A stretch of DNA of 46,470 bases from Pseudomonas sp. (GCF_030696055.1 NZ_JAUYNP010000329.1:1-46470), one strand, 5' to 3'; counted from the first letter of the stretch, positions 1 through 10,759 are shown. Program-made: numbers and translations. Notes: generated by a model from the sequence alone, not told the origin.

Positions 1-138
1 CATGGTGTCGCCACCCGCTACCTGCCGAATTATCTGGGCTGGCGGCGCATGCTTGAACGTTACCAACAGCGTATTCAGCCGGATTACTGCATCCAGGAAG
101 CGATGGGGCGAACCATGCAACACATAATTGGGACATAG
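1..138 (+). mobile_element. C-terminal fragment of a transposase-like CDS (possibly IS1595/ISXO2-like), truncated by window start
   Basis: Frame 1 reads HGVATRYLPNYLGWRRMLERYQQRIQPDYCIQEAMGRTMQHIIGT* (stop 136-138). The 'GVATRYLPNYLGWRRM' pattern resembles C-termini of IS transposases; family assignment is from memory. Confidence 0.55.
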
Positions 139-146
139 CCATAAAA

Positions 147-178
147 AACGCCCCGCATTCGCGGGGCGTTGTTGTTTT
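147..178. terminator. Rho-independent (possibly bidirectional) terminator
   Basis: aacgccccgcattcgcggggcgttgttgtttt hairpin between convergent genes. Confidence 0.75.
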
Positions 179-188
179 AGCGCCTGGC

Positions 189-818
189 TCAGCGCAATTC
201 GCTGAACGCCAATTTGACGCCCAAGCCCACCAGCACTGCCCCCATCAGACGATCGAACCAGTGCCCCATGCGCGCGAAACCGGCGCGCACCCGCTGCTGG
301 CTGAACACCTGCGCCACCAGGCAGAACCACAGCGCGGTCGCCAGCGCCAGGTACAGGCCATAGCCCGCCTGCACCGGCAACGGCGTGTGCGGATTGATCA
401 CCACCGTGAACAACGAGAGGAAGAACAGAGTGGCCTTGGGGTTCAGACCATTGGTGATAAAACCCGCGGTAAAGGCCGCGCGCGGCGAACGCGCACCGGC
501 CACCAGGCCGAGTTCGGCGCTGGCCGGATCCGCCGGTTTGGCGCGCAGCGCCTTGATCCCGATATACAGCAGGTAGGCCGCCGCCAGCCATTTCAGGGCA
601 TTGAACAGGACAATCGATTGCGAAACGATCAGGCCGATACCGAGCAGCGAATAGGCCACATGGATAAAGATCCCGCAGCCCACGCCCAGCGCGCTGAAGA
701 TACCGGCACGCCGACCGAAACCCACGCTCTCGCGCACCACTATCGCAAAGTCCGGGCCCGGGCTGGCCACCGCGAGCAAGTGAATCAGCGCCACAGTTAA
801 AAACTCAGTCCAGTACAT
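189..818 (-). CDS. LysE/RhtB family amino-acid exporter
   Basis: 209 aa; N-terminal LTVALIHLLAVASPGPDFAIVVRESVGFGRRAGIFSALGVGCG and multi-TM profile typical of the LysE/RhtB family. Confidence 0.9.
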   Translation of the reverse strand: MYWTEFLTVALIHLLAVASPGPDFAIVVRESVGFGRRAGIFSALGVGCGIFIHVAYSLLGIGLIVSQSIVLFNALKWLAAAYLLYIGIKALRAKPADPASAELGLVAGARSPRAAFTAGFITNGLNPKATLFFLSLFTVVINPHTPLPVQAGYGLYLALATALWFCLVAQVFSQQRVRAGFARMGHWFDRLMGAVLVGLGVKLAFSELR

Positions 819-899
819 AAGCGGCTCCGCGACGTGGAAATCTTTCTGCTAGGCTCGCCAGCTTACCCCCCGCCCAGACTCGCAGGAAAGATACAGCTG

Positions 900-1865
900 A
901 TGAGCAACAGTCCCCGCGCGGTATTTCTCGATCACAGCTCCCTCGATCTGGGCGACCTCGACCTGACACCCCTCCAGCAGTGCTTTGCCGAGCTGCAACT
1001 CTACCCGCAGACCACGCAGGCGCAGGTCATCGAACGCCTGCAAGGCGCCCAGGTCGCGATCAGCAACAAGGTGCCGCTGGACGCCGAGGTCTTTGCCGCC
1101 TGCCCCGAGCTGAAACTGCTGCTGGTCGCCGCCACCGGCACCAACCCCATCGACCTGGCAGCCGCCCGCGCCCATGGTGTCGTCGTGAGCAACTGCCAGG
1201 GCTACGGCACCCCCTCGGTGGCCCAGCACACATTGATGCTGCTGCTCGCCCTGGCCACCCGCCTGCCCGACTATCAGCGGGACGTACGCGCCGGCCGCTG
1301 GCAGCAAGCCCAGCAGTTCTGCCTGCTCGACCACCCCATAGTCGAGTTGCACGGCAAGACCCTCGGCCTGCTCGGCCATGGCGAACTCGGCAGCGCGGTG
1401 GCCAAGCTGGCCGAAGCCTTCGGCATGCGCGTATTGCTCGGCCAACTGCCGGGGCGCCCGCCGCGGGCAGACCGCCTGCCACTGGATAAACTGCTTCCGC
1501 AGGTCGACGCCCTGAGCCTGCACTGCCCGCTGAACAGCGACACCCTGAACCTGATCGACGCTCGCGAACTGCACCTGATGAAACCCGGCGCCTTTCTGGT
1601 CAATACCGCCCGTGGCGGTCTGGTCAACGAGCAGGCCCTGGCCGACGCCCTGCGCAGCGGCCATCTGGGCGGCGCGGCCAGCGACGTACTGACCCAGGAG
1701 CCGCCGACAGCGGGCAACCCGCTGCTCGCCGCCGATATCCCGCGCCTGATCATTACCCCGCACAGCGCCTGGGGCAGCCGCGAGGCGCGGCAACGCATAG
1801 TCGGCCAGCTGAGCGAGAACGCTCAGGCCTTTTTCAACGGCGCGCCCGTGCGCGTTGTCGGCTAA
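900..1865 (+). CDS. D-2-hydroxyacid dehydrogenase (NAD-binding)
   Basis: [23 protein letters not shown] Rossmann motif, [26 protein letters not shown] catalytic region; likely start [12 protein letters not shown] at 900. Confidence 0.9.
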   Translation: MSNSPRAVFLDHSSLDLGDLDLTPLQQCFAELQLYPQTTQAQVIERLQGAQVAISNKVPLDAEVFAACPELKLLLVAATGTNPIDLAAARAHGVVVSNCQGYGTPSVAQHTLMLLLALATRLPDYQRDVRAGRWQQAQQFCLLDHPIVELHGKTLGLLGHGELGSAVAKLAEAFGMRVLLGQLPGRPPRADRLPLDKLLPQVDALSLHCPLNSDTLNLIDARELHLMKPGAFLVNTARGGLVNEQALADALRSGHLGGAASDVLTQEPPTAGNPLLAADIPRLIITPHSAWGSREARQRIVGQLSENAQAFFNGAPVRVVG

Positions 1866-1893
1866 GCTACGCGACTTTTTTCAAGGAACGCTT

Positions 1894-2892
1894 ATGGACC
1901 CGCGAAGCGAAGTACTGCTGCGCCAAGCCGAACTGTTCAGCGGCCCACTGCTGCTCGCCGGCTTGCCGGCCGATGACCTGCTCGGCCAGCTTCCCGAGGC
2001 CCAGGGCTGGAGCTGGCATGCCGGCGAACACGCCCTGCTCGCAGCCCGCTTTGCCGGGCGCTGCCAGTTCGGCGTCAGCCCGCCTGAGAGCGACTGCAGT
2101 GCCGCCGTGGTATTCCTGTCGAAATCCCGCGAACTGACCGATTACCTGCTGGGCGTCCTGGCGGCACGCCTGGCCGGGCGCGAGTTGTTTCTGGTCGGCG
2201 AAAAACGCGCCGGCATCGAGCGCGCCGCCAAGCAACTGGCGGCTTTCGGCCAGGCGCGCAAACTCGACAGCGCACGCCATTGCCAGCTGTGGCAGGTACG
2301 CGTGGAGCAAGCGCCGCCGGCGCCGCACCTGGAAAGCCTGGCGCAGCATTATCAACTGCAGCTAAGCGACGGACCACTGGCAGTGGTCAGCCTGCCCGGC
2401 GTCTTTAGCCATGGCCGCCTGGATATCGGCAGCGCCCTGCTGCTGGAGCACCTCGAACAGCTGCCCACCGGCCACTTACTGGACTTCGGCTGTGGCGCCG
2501 GGGTTCTCGGCGCGGCGCTCAAGCGCCGCTATCCGGACTGCCGGGTGAGCCTGCTGGATGTCGATGCCTTTGCCGTCGCCAGCAGCCGCCTGACCCTGGC
2601 CGCCAACGGCTTGCAGGCTGAGGTGATCTGCGGCGATGGTATAGATGCCGCGCCATTCGAGCTCAGCGCCATTCTCAGCAACCCGCCCTTCCATCAGGGC
2701 GTGCACACCCACTACCAGGCCACGGAGCAGCTGCTGCGCCAGGCCGCCAGGCACCTGAAGGCCAAGGGCGAGCTGCGCCTGGTGGCCAACAGCTTTCTCA
2801 AATACCCGCCATTGATCGAGCAGCACCTCGGCCCCTGCCAGACCCTGACCGAAGCCAAGGGATTCCGCATCTACCGGGCGGCGAAGCGCTGA
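1894..2892 (+). CDS. rsmC: 16S rRNA (guanine1207-N2)-methyltransferase RsmC
   Basis: [33 protein letters not shown] motif [19 protein letters not shown] motif ([15 protein letters not shown]). Confidence 0.88.
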   Translation: MDPRSEVLLRQAELFSGPLLLAGLPADDLLGQLPEAQGWSWHAGEHALLAARFAGRCQFGVSPPESDCSAAVVFLSKSRELTDYLLGVLAARLAGRELFLVGEKRAGIERAAKQLAAFGQARKLDSARHCQLWQVRVEQAPPAPHLESLAQHYQLQLSDGPLAVVSLPGVFSHGRLDIGSALLLEHLEQLPTGHLLDFGCGAGVLGAALKRRYPDCRVSLLDVDAFAVASSRLTLAANGLQAEVICGDGIDAAPFELSAILSNPPFHQGVHTHYQATEQLLRQAARHLKAKGELRLVANSFLKYPPLIEQHLGPCQTLTEAKGFRIYRAAKR

Positions 2893-2929
2893 CTTGCCCA
2901 ACGCTCCCCTAGCGGGCAGAATGCGCCCG

Positions 2930-3103
2930 TCCTAGGGGAGTAGTCTCCCGCGAGCGCCAGCTCGCCCGGCACGCGTCAACATACTTGCTCAACCGAGCAT
3001 GGCGCGTGCGACCCAAGGCCCACATATAAATGTGGCCTGCGGTTTGACCAGACCTATGACACGCACACCTTACCCGGGGCGGAAGGCTGTACGTGTCATA
3101 GCC
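2930..3103 (+). promoter_or_regulatory. yybP-ykoY-like manganese riboswitch with terminal stem-loop
   Basis: ctaggggagtag (2932-), gcgtcaacatacttg, then a ctatgacacg...cgtgtcatag stem; lies directly upstream of the GDT1/TMEM165 gene, a known riboswitch regulon member. Confidence 0.75.
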
Positions 3104-3130
3104 ATGTCGACCCGCCCTTTAGGAAATCCG

Positions 3131-3709
3131 ATGCTCGAATCCCTGTTTATCCCGACCCTGATAGTCGCCTTGGCCGAAATCGGCGATAAGACGCAATTGC
3201 TTGCCTTGCTGTTGGCCGCGCGCTTTCGCCGGCCCTGGCCGATCATCGGCGGCATAGTGGTCGCCACCTTGGCCAATCACTGGGCCGCAGGTGCCCTGGG
3301 CAACTGGGTGGCCGGTTGCTTTTCCGCCGCCAGCCTCGGCTGGATTCTCACCGCCAGCTTTGTCGCGGTAGCGCTCTGGACCCTGATCCCGGACCAGCTG
3401 GATGACGACGAAAGCTCCAGTCTCAAGCGCTATGGGCCTTTTATCACCACCCTGATCGCCTTCTTTATCGCCGAGATGGGCGACAAGACCCAGGTCGCCA
3501 CCGTCATGCTGGCCGCGCAATATCCCTACTTGCTCCTGGTGGTCATAGGCACCACGCTGGGCATGCTGCTGGCCAACGTGCCGGTGGTGCTGGCCGGCAA
3601 TCTTGCCGCCGAACGCTTGCCACTGACGCTGATTCGCCGCAGCGCGGCCTGCGCCTTTCTGGCCCTGGCGCTCTATGCCGGCTATCAGGCCTTTAGACTC
3701 GGCGCTTGA
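3131..3709 (+). CDS. TMEM165/GDT1 family (UPF0016) cation (Mn2+) exporter
   Basis: Two copies of the E-x-G-D-K-T-Q motif (AEIGDKTQLLALLLAARF; AEMGDKTQVATVMLAAQY); start MLESLFIPTL after the riboswitch. Confidence 0.92.
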   Translation: MLESLFIPTLIVALAEIGDKTQLLALLLAARFRRPWPIIGGIVVATLANHWAAGALGNWVAGCFSAASLGWILTASFVAVALWTLIPDQLDDDESSSLKRYGPFITTLIAFFIAEMGDKTQVATVMLAAQYPYLLLVVIGTTLGMLLANVPVVLAGNLAAERLPLTLIRRSAACAFLALALYAGYQAFRLGA

Positions 3710-3812
3710 AAGGACGCCGACTCACCGGCGTTTCGGCCAATAGGCTTGTGCCCCTACGACTGCTAAAGTGCGCTAAATCCTGCTCACCTAGACAACTCCC
3801 AGGGAGACAAAC

Positions 3813-4256
3813 ATGTCGCTGGATGATCGAAAAAAACTGGTGCGCCAGCATATCGACCTGTCTTGGAACAAAGGCCGCACGGCCCTGGCCGAACAGCTGC
3901 ACAGCAAGGACTTCCTCTATAAGAGTTCCTTTGTCGGCCACCCCCTGAGCAGCCTGGCGTTTGCCCAGATGGTGCAGGACGTTCGCCATGCCATGCCGGA
4001 CCTGCAGGTGGTGATAGAGGAATGCATCGCCGAAGACTACAAGGTGGTCACCTGGAGCACCCTGATCGGCACCATCCAGAAGCCGGCGCTGGGCTACCCG
4101 CCGAGCGACAAGATCCTCAGTATTTCGGCCATGGCCTTCTGGAGCCTGACCCCGGCCAACGAGATTCAGGAAATCTGCACCATATTCGATATGGAAAGCT
4201 TCCGCTCGCAACTGGGCCTCGCCACACAACCCTTCGCCGCCAAGGCCTTGCCTTAG
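3813..4256 (+). CDS. SnoaL-like / ester cyclase-type NTF2-fold protein
   Basis: 147 aa with SnoaL-like pattern (FVGHPLSSLAFAQMVQDVRHAMPDLQVVIEECIAEDYKVVTWSTLIGT). Confidence 0.7.
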   Translation: MSLDDRKKLVRQHIDLSWNKGRTALAEQLHSKDFLYKSSFVGHPLSSLAFAQMVQDVRHAMPDLQVVIEECIAEDYKVVTWSTLIGTIQKPALGYPPSDKILSISAMAFWSLTPANEIQEICTIFDMESFRSQLGLATQPFAAKALP

Positions 4257-4292
4257 GCACGGAACCCGAGGCGACAGCCCACCCCTAATAAG

Positions 4293-4316
4293 AAAGCCCC
4301 CGATTCGGGGGCTTTG
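4293..4316. terminator. Rho-independent terminator
   Basis: aaagcccccgattcgggggcttt hairpin between convergent genes. Confidence 0.8.
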
Positions 4317-4330
4317 TCGTCTCTGCCGGC

Positions 4331-5143
4331 TTAACGGGCCTGCTCGTATAGCGGCAGCACTTTCGGAATGGCGGCCTGCAAAGCCGCAATCCGGCTGCTC
4401 GACGAGGGGTGGGTGCTCATAAATTCCGGCGGCGCCCCGCCACCGGCCCGGGCCATCTTCTGCCACAGGCTGACCGCCGCATTGGGGTTGTAGCCGCCGC
4501 GCGCGGCCAGCTCCAAGCCCAGCAGGTCGGCCTCGTTCTCATTGCCGCGACTGTTCGGCAGGGTCAGGCTGTACTGCGCCACGGCATCGGCCAGGGCCAT
4601 GCCACCCTCACCCAGGCCGAGCAATGCACCGGCACCCTGCTTGGCCAAGGCCACGCCATAAGCCCGGGACATTGCCTCACGGCTGTGCTCGCGCAGGGCA
4701 TGGGCCATTTCGTGGCCCATGATCGCGGCGATCTCATCGTCGCTCAGCTGCAGCTGGTCGATGATGCCCGTGTAGAAAATGATCTTGCCGCCGGGGCCGC
4801 AGTTGGCATTCAGCTCGGGACTCTTGATCAGGTTGACCTCCCACTGCCACTGCGCGGAGTCGGGGCGGAACAGCGGCGCCTGCTTGATCAAGCGGCCGGC
4901 GATCACTCGCAGGCGCTTGGCATTGGCACTGCTGTTATCCAGCACACCCTTGCTGGACGCTTCGCCCAAGGTCTGCTGGTAGGACTGCGCATACATCTGA
5001 TTGACCTCTTGGGTCGAGAGCATGCTGAACATGTACTGCTTGCGCTCGACGCCCACTGCGCCGCCGCTGGTGGTATTCACCGCCTGGCAGGCCGTCAGCA
5101 GGCAGCAGAGCGCCAGACCGGTCAGGCGAAATGGGGTATTCAT
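4331..5143 (-). CDS. M48 family metallopeptidase (lipoprotein)
   Basis: HEMAHALREHSREAMSR (HExxH), lipobox-like LLTAC, ENEADLLGLELAARGGYNPNAA. Confidence 0.92.
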   Translation of the reverse strand: MNTPFRLTGLALCCLLTACQAVNTTSGGAVGVERKQYMFSMLSTQEVNQMYAQSYQQTLGEASSKGVLDNSSANAKRLRVIAGRLIKQAPLFRPDSAQWQWEVNLIKSPELNANCGPGGKIIFYTGIIDQLQLSDDEIAAIMGHEMAHALREHSREAMSRAYGVALAKQGAGALLGLGEGGMALADAVAQYSLTLPNSRGNENEADLLGLELAARGGYNPNAAVSLWQKMARAGGGAPPEFMSTHPSSSSRIAALQAAIPKVLPLYEQAR

Positions 5144-5320
5144 GTCAGTCCTCCATCACAACAGGGCACGTATGCTAGGCCGAGCTTCACAGCAAAACAA
5201 CCAGCACTCCTTGCACTATGACCCTTAGCCTTCTTTGCTAGTTGCATAGTGTGCTAATGCTTTATCGCCAAGCTGCCGATAAGCCAGGGACAGGCGCAAC
5301 CATACCGTTGAGGAGTCCCC

Positions 5321-7459
5321 ATGCGATTCAAGTCGATCCAGTTTTCCGTAGTCACCATGGCGGGGGCCAGCATCCTTGCGGTGGTCGTGGCGCTGGTGCT
5401 CTACGCCCTGTTTGCCGGATCGCGCACCCAGACCCTGGTGCAAGAACGCACCCAGAGCCTGCTGAAAGACGTGATAGATCAGCGTCTGGTGGCCCTGGCC
5501 GAAGCCCAGGTAGGCCAATTGCAGCGCCAATTCGAACACCCCATGAGGGTGGCAAAAGCCCTGGCCACCCTGAATAGCCGAATGGGCACTAGCAACGACG
5601 GCACGTCCAGCCTCAGCCTCAGTCGCGAGGAATTGACCGCACTGGTCGGCGACTACCTCAAGGCCAACCCGGAACTGCTCGACATCTATATCGGCTGGGA
5701 GGCCAACGCCTTCGATCAGGACGATGACCTCTACGCCGGGCAGAAGGAAAATGGTTACGACCAGAGCGGCCGCTTTATGCCCTGGTGGTATCGAGACGGC
5801 GATAGGCTGAAGCTCGAGCCCCTGACCGTGGAGCAGATGGAAAGCCAGGAAGTCCAACCCACCGGAGTCCGAACCGGCGAGTACTACCTGTGCCCCAAGG
5901 AAACCGGCAACCCCTGCGTGATCGACCCCGCTTCATTCGAGTTCGGTGGCAAGCAGGTGCTGGTCGCCTCCTTCAACGCCCCGATCATGGTCAACGGCCA
6001 GTTCCGTGGCATCACCGGCAACGACCTGGCCCTGGACTTTATCCAGGGACTGCTGAACACCGCCAAGGGCGAGCTGTACGATGGCGCCGGCGAGCTGGCC
6101 CTGATCGCCGCCAATGGCACCCTGATTGCGGCGACCCAGGACGCCAGCCTGATCGGCCAACCGGCCAGCAAAGCCCTCGATGCTGAACTGCTGGACCAGC
6201 TCAAGCGAAGCAGCAACGACCAGCCGATCAACAAGCTCGACGAGGAACACCAGCTGCTCCAGTTGCTGCTGCCGTTCCAGGTCGCCGGCACCTCGACCCG
6301 CTGGACCCTGGCCATAGTGCTGCCGACCAGTGCGGTGTTTGCTGACCTGAAAGAACTCCAGGCCGGCCTCACCGAGCAAGCCCAGGAAGATACCCTGGGC
6401 ATGACCCTGGTAGGTCTGCTGGTGGCCGGTGTCGGCCTGCTGGTGATCTGGTTCGTCGGTTACGGTATCGCCCGCCCGCTCCGGCAGATGGTCGTGATGC
6501 TCGAGGATATCGCCCAGGGCGACGGCGACCTGACCCGCCGCCTGGAGGTCGACCGCAGCGACGAGCTGGGGGATATCGCCAAGGGCTTCAATACCTTTCT
6601 GGGCAAGTTGCAGAGCATGATCACCCAGGTGGTCAGCTCGGTGCAGAAGGTCAGCGACTCCTCCGAGCACACCGCCGATATCGCCATTCGCACCAACCAG
6701 GGCGTGCAGAAACAGCTGTCCGAGATCGAACTGGTCGCCACTGCCGTGCATGAAATGACCGCCACCGCACAAGACGTGGCGCGCAACGCCACCCATGCCG
6801 CCGAAGCCGCCAATCACGCCGACCAGGCCGCCAACCAGGGCCGGAAGACGGTGCAGCAGACCGCCGATGCGATTGCCGCCCTGGCCCAGGAAATCAGCCG
6901 CGCCGTCGGCGTGGTGCAAACCCTGGCCAAGGACAGCGAGAACATCAATGCCATTCTGGTGGCGATTCGCGGCATTGCCGAACAGACCAACCTGCTCGCG
7001 CTCAACGCCGCGATCGAGGCGGCGCGCGCCGGCGAACAGGGTCGCGGCTTTGCCGTGGTGGCCGATGAGGTGCGCAACCTGGCGCAGAAGACTCAGCAGG
7101 CCACCGAAGAAATCCAGAGCATGATCCAGCAGTTGCAGCACGGCACCCGTGAGGTGGTGAGGGTCATGGAAGACAGCCAGGACAAGACCGAGATCAGCGT
7201 GCAGCAGGCCAACCAGGCGGCCCATGCCCTCGAGTCGATTACCCAGGCGGTGTCGGTGATCAACGACATGAACACCCAGATCGCCAGCGCCGCCGAGGAA
7301 CAGAGCGCGGTGGCCGAAGACATCAACCGCAACGTCACCAATATCGGCCAGGTGGCCAACGAGGTGGCCGGCGGCGCCGATGAAGCCAGCCAGGCCAGCG
7401 CCGAGCTGACCAAACTGGCCGAGCAGCAACGGCGCCTGATCAATCAGTTCAAGGTCTAG
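5321..7459 (+). CDS. Methyl-accepting chemotaxis protein with dCache-type sensor, HAMP and MCP signalling domain
   Basis: N-terminal TM, periplasmic PWWYRDGD region, HAMP, and conserved hairpin [32 protein letters not shown]. Confidence 0.95.
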   Translation: MRFKSIQFSVVTMAGASILAVVVALVLYALFAGSRTQTLVQERTQSLLKDVIDQRLVALAEAQVGQLQRQFEHPMRVAKALATLNSRMGTSNDGTSSLSLSREELTALVGDYLKANPELLDIYIGWEANAFDQDDDLYAGQKENGYDQSGRFMPWWYRDGDRLKLEPLTVEQMESQEVQPTGVRTGEYYLCPKETGNPCVIDPASFEFGGKQVLVASFNAPIMVNGQFRGITGNDLALDFIQGLLNTAKGELYDGAGELALIAANGTLIAATQDASLIGQPASKALDAELLDQLKRSSNDQPINKLDEEHQLLQLLLPFQVAGTSTRWTLAIVLPTSAVFADLKELQAGLTEQAQEDTLGMTLVGLLVAGVGLLVIWFVGYGIARPLRQMVVMLEDIAQGDGDLTRRLEVDRSDELGDIAKGFNTFLGKLQSMITQVVSSVQKVSDSSEHTADIAIRTNQGVQKQLSEIELVATAVHEMTATAQDVARNATHAAEAANHADQAANQGRKTVQQTADAIAALAQEISRAVGVVQTLAKDSENINAILVAIRGIAEQTNLLALNAAIEAARAGEQGRGFAVVADEVRNLAQKTQQATEEIQSMIQQLQHGTREVVRVMEDSQDKTEISVQQANQAAHALESITQAVSVINDMNTQIASAAEEQSAVAEDINRNVTNIGQVANEVAGGADEASQASAELTKLAEQQRRLINQFKV

Positions 7460-7472
7460 CTAGTCGCGTAAC

Positions 7473-7505
7473 AAAAGGGCGGACTGCCACAGACAGTCCG
7501 CCCTG
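7473..7505. terminator. Rho-independent terminator
   Basis: agggcggactgccacagacagtccgccct hairpin. Confidence 0.75.
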
Positions 7506-7546
7506 TTTATTTATGCGGCATAACGCTGCCTTAACGCCGCATCGAC

Positions 7547-8164
7547 CTAGGCCGGGGTCAGGCACTCCGGCCCATCCAGCTTGGGATCGTTGACCAGATT
7601 GGCCAGCACCCGTTCACGCAGCGCGGGCTGCGGACTCGCCAACAGAGCCTGCAGTTCCGCCAATGGCGTATCGGCCGCCAGCCAGGCCTCCTGCCCCGCC
7701 GCATCGAGGAGCAAAGGGCGGCGCTGACTGGCGGCGGCCTGGGTCACCACAGCCGCGCTCAGGTAGACGCACCCCTCAACCGGATAGGCTTCCCACAGCG
7801 CGGCGAAATACAGCGGCGTGCCCTCGCCGGTCAGCCAGTAGGGGCGCTTGCGCGCCGCACCGCGCCACTCGTAAAAGCCGTTGGCCGGCAACAAACCCCG
7901 GCGCAGGCGGAACGCCTCGCGAAACATCGGCTGTTCGGCCAGGGTTTCCGCCCGCGCCTGCGCCGGGGTCTTCGACAAGTCGGTCAGCCAGGGCGGGGTC
8001 AAGCCCCAACGCGCGCGGGTCAGCTGCCGCTCGCCAGCGATGCTACGCAGCAGCAGTACTTGGGAATTGGGCGAAATGCTCCAGTGCGGCAACTGGTCAG
8101 CAGGAAAACCGGGAATAGCCGCGAACGCGGGCGTCCAACGGAACAGGGCAAAACGTCCACACAT
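7547..8164 (-). CDS. SOS response-associated peptidase (YedK/HMCES, SRAP domain)
   Basis: MCGRFALF with Cys2 start, ARWGLTPPW, ARAETLAEQPMFREAFRLRRGLLPANGFYEW. Confidence 0.93.
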   Translation of the reverse strand: MCGRFALFRWTPAFAAIPGFPADQLPHWSISPNSQVLLLRSIAGERQLTRARWGLTPPWLTDLSKTPAQARAETLAEQPMFREAFRLRRGLLPANGFYEWRGAARKRPYWLTGEGTPLYFAALWEAYPVEGCVYLSAAVVTQAAASQRRPLLLDAAGQEAWLAADTPLAELQALLASPQPALRERVLANLVNDPKLDGPECLTPA

Positions 8165-8224
8165 GGGGAAACTCGATAACGGTCGGGGGCTGCCCGCAAC
8201 TTCAATCAACCAGTAGAAGTTGAT

Positions 8225-8485
8225 CTAGCACAGCAGTTCGCCGAGAAAACTCTCCGGCTCATCGCCGGGTAGCGGTTGCGCGGCATTGTACGCGGCGATC
8301 AGCCGTTGTGCCTGGTGCGCCTGAGCATCCTCGACCAGCACCCCGAGCAGACCGCAGGCCGGCAACTCACCCACGGCGCCGGACAGGTGCTGCCCGGTCA
8401 GGTAGGCCTCGATGCCCTCGCTGGCCAACATGCTTAGCAGCAACTCACCTTCCATCTGGTCTTGTGGCTCATACACTCGCTGCAT
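8225..8485 (-). CDS. DUF2007-type small protein
   Basis: MQRVYEPQDQMEGELLLSMLASEGIEAYLTGQHLSGAVGELPACGLLGVLVEDAQAHQAQRLI. Confidence 0.75.
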   Translation of the reverse strand: MQRVYEPQDQMEGELLLSMLASEGIEAYLTGQHLSGAVGELPACGLLGVLVEDAQAHQAQRLIAAYNAAQPLPGDEPESFLGELLC

Positions 8486-8667
8486 CAGTCATTCTCCCCG
8501 CGCACATCCAGCGTCCAGTCACGGCCATCGGTTTGCAGCGTAAAGATGATTGGCCGGCAGCACACCGGGCAATCCTCGATGTACTCCTGGTCACCCGCCG
8601 ACAGATCCAGCACGGCTGCAACCTGCTCGCCGCAGTAGGGGCATTGGTAGTCCTGACTTTCCAGCAT
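8485..8667 (-). CDS. CPXCG motif-containing cysteine-rich protein
   Basis: MLESQDYQCPYCGEQVAAVLDLSAGDQEYIEDCPVCCRPIIF; two CPxC pairs; overlaps the next gene by 1 nt. Confidence 0.85.
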   Translation of the reverse strand: MLESQDYQCPYCGEQVAAVLDLSAGDQEYIEDCPVCCRPIIFTLQTDGRDWTLDVRGEND

Positions 8668-8762
8668 CGCGGCCTCCGTGTGACTTGGGCGTATAATCGC
8701 CGGTCTATAGCTGGCTCCATCCACCGGAGCGCTCCCACAGCCAACCACAACAAGAGAGCATG

Positions 8763-9926
8763 ATGGGCGAATTCGATGCCATCCGACCTTACGCCGACAC
8801 CGAAGTCCCTGCCGTGCTGGCGCGCTTGCTGGCGGACGAGGCGTTTCTCGACATCCTCACCCAGTTCCGCTTTCCACGCCTGGCGGCCCCGTTGGGTTGG
8901 TTGCTTAAACCACTTATAGCCTATCGCCTGCGTCTTGAGTTCCGCGACATTCGCTCGGTGGCGGCGCTGCAGGAAAAAATCGAGGCCTATGTCGACCGCA
9001 CCATAGAGCGCGCGACGGACGGCGTGACCTATTCCGGTATCGAACGCCTGCAGGCCGGCAATGCCTACCTGTTTCTCGCCAACCACCGTGACATCGTCAT
9101 GGACCCGGCCTTCGTCAACTACGCGGTGTATCACGCCGGCCTGCCGACGCCGCGCATTGCGATTGGCGACAACCTGCTGCAGAAGCCCTTCGTCAGCGAC
9201 CTGATGCGCCTGAACAAGAGCTTTATCGTGCACCGCTCGATCGCCGGCCGGCGTGAGAAACTGGCGGCCTACCAGTTGCTCTCGGCCTATATCAATCACT
9301 CGATCCGCACGGACTGCGAGTCGATCTGGATCGCCCAGGCCGAAGGCCGCGCCAAGGACGGCGACGACCGCACCGACTCGGCGATCCTCAAGATGTTTCA
9401 TATGAGCCGCAAGAACGAGCCCTTCGCCGACGTCATAGGGTCTCTGCACATGACGCCGGTATCGATCAGCTACGAGTACGACCCCTGCGACCAGGCCAAG
9501 GCCCGCGAGCTGTTTATCCGCGCCAGCAGCGGCAGCTACACCAAGGCACCCGGCGAGGATGACCAGAGCATCGCCCTCGGCATCACCGGCTATAAAGGCC
9601 GCGTGCATATACACTTCAGCGCACCTGTCGCTCAGGGCTTGGAAGACAGCAAACAGCTGGCGGCCGAGATGGATCGGCAGATTCTCAGCGGTTACCGACT
9701 ATTCCCCGTGCACTACCTGGCCTACGCCATGTGGAGCGAGCGCGACCCTGAGCTGGCCGTGCCCGCTGCCGCCGAACTCTTCCCCGCCGCCGAACTGGCG
9801 GCGGCGCAAAGCGAATGGCACAAGCGCCTGGGCAACTGCCCGGCCGAGCAGCAGCCTTACCTGATCCTGCAATACGCCAATCCGGTGCGTAACCAGTACC
9901 GGATCAAGGCGGGCCTGCCACTGTAG
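8763..9926 (+). CDS. 1-acyl-sn-glycerol-3-phosphate acyltransferase-like protein
   Basis: LFLANHRDIVMDPAFVNY (NHxxxxD) acyltransferase motif and AEGRAKDGDDRTDS. Confidence 0.85.
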   Translation: MGEFDAIRPYADTEVPAVLARLLADEAFLDILTQFRFPRLAAPLGWLLKPLIAYRLRLEFRDIRSVAALQEKIEAYVDRTIERATDGVTYSGIERLQAGNAYLFLANHRDIVMDPAFVNYAVYHAGLPTPRIAIGDNLLQKPFVSDLMRLNKSFIVHRSIAGRREKLAAYQLLSAYINHSIRTDCESIWIAQAEGRAKDGDDRTDSAILKMFHMSRKNEPFADVIGSLHMTPVSISYEYDPCDQAKARELFIRASSGSYTKAPGEDDQSIALGITGYKGRVHIHFSAPVAQGLEDSKQLAAEMDRQILSGYRLFPVHYLAYAMWSERDPELAVPAAAELFPAAELAAAQSEWHKRLGNCPAEQQPYLILQYANPVRNQYRIKAGLPL

Positions 9927-9940
9927 CTGGCCAGCAGCAT

Positions 9941-9972
9941 AAAAAACGGCAGCTCTAGGGCTGCCGTTTTTA
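9941..9972. terminator. Rho-independent terminator
   Basis: aaaaaacggcagctctagggctgccgttttta. Confidence 0.85.
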
Positions 9973-9991
9973 TTGGTTCGGGATAACGTCT

Positions 9992-10279
9992 TTAGAGCTG
10001 CGTGCTGGCCCAGGATACCGTCAACGCCACAACCAAGCAGGTATAACCGAAGCGATAGAAGAAGCGATTCAAGCGCGCAGTCGGCTCATCGATCACATAG
10101 GTTGGTTCGGCCAACTCTTCCATCTCGCTGCTGGCCAGCAAACGGGCCACCGCGCGCTGCTCGCGCATCCGGGTCGCCAGCAGCAGCCAGGCACCGGCCA
10201 TTGCGAAGAACAGCGCCAAACCATTGAGCAGCTGCCCAGGGTAGGCCAGAAAGAGCGACCACAGCGCTTGCACAGACAT
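9992..10279 (-). CDS. Small membrane protein, unknown function
   Basis: MSVQALWSLFLAYPGQLLNGLALFFAMAGAWLLLATRMREQ...; two predicted TM segments. Confidence 0.6.
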   Translation of the reverse strand: MSVQALWSLFLAYPGQLLNGLALFFAMAGAWLLLATRMREQRAVARLLASSEMEELAEPTYVIDEPTARLNRFFYRFGYTCLVVALTVSWASTQL

Positions 10280-10552
10280 TATCGACCTCAACCCCTGACT
10301 GCATGCGGCGAGCGCCGCGGCGACAATAACGGCCCTGCGCGCTGCTGGAACGGACAGGGTGAATACGGCCGCGGAGTCTACCTAAGCCAGCTGTTGCCAG
10401 GTTTCGTTTCCGACGAATTGCAGTAGATATGACCAAGCGGTCTAAACACTGTCATATCCATGGTCTATGGTTGAACACTTGTCCCCGCGAGCATGACCCA
10501 AGCCCCATGGCTTGCGGGAACAGGCCATAACATTCCACGGAGGAACTCCAAG

Positions 10553-10759
10553 ATGCTGCATGCTCAACCCCAGGATCGCGACTATCTGATCGACTCGCTC
10601 GACGACGTGGAGGCAGTGATAGATGAGCTGTCCTTCAACGTGCAAGACCATAACTGGCTGGTGTATTGCGCCTTGGGCGGGCATGAACACTATGCCCTGC
10701 CAGAGGTAGATGAACTGACGGGCTTCAGCCCGCCGGAGCTCTACCACGAGGCGGCATAA
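10553..10759 (+). CDS. Conserved-looking small acidic protein, unknown function
   Basis: MLHAQPQDRDYLIDSLDDVEAVIDELSFNVQDHNWLVYCALGGHEHYALPEVDELTGFSPPELYHEAA preceded by ggaggaa RBS. Confidence 0.6.
   Translation: MLHAQPQDRDYLIDSLDDVEAVIDELSFNVQDHNWLVYCALGGHEHYALPEVDELTGFSPPELYHEAA

Noticed and set aside
261-800. Plus-strand ORF antisense to the LysE exporter
   Set aside because: High-GC antisense open frame with Arg/Gln/His-rich translation and no recognisable domain; the minus-strand exporter is clearly the coding frame. The same applies to most other long antisense ORFs (e.g. 849-1793 -, 5933-7429 -, 12294-13814 -, 16488-17498 -, 21286-22995 -, 36638-38065 +).
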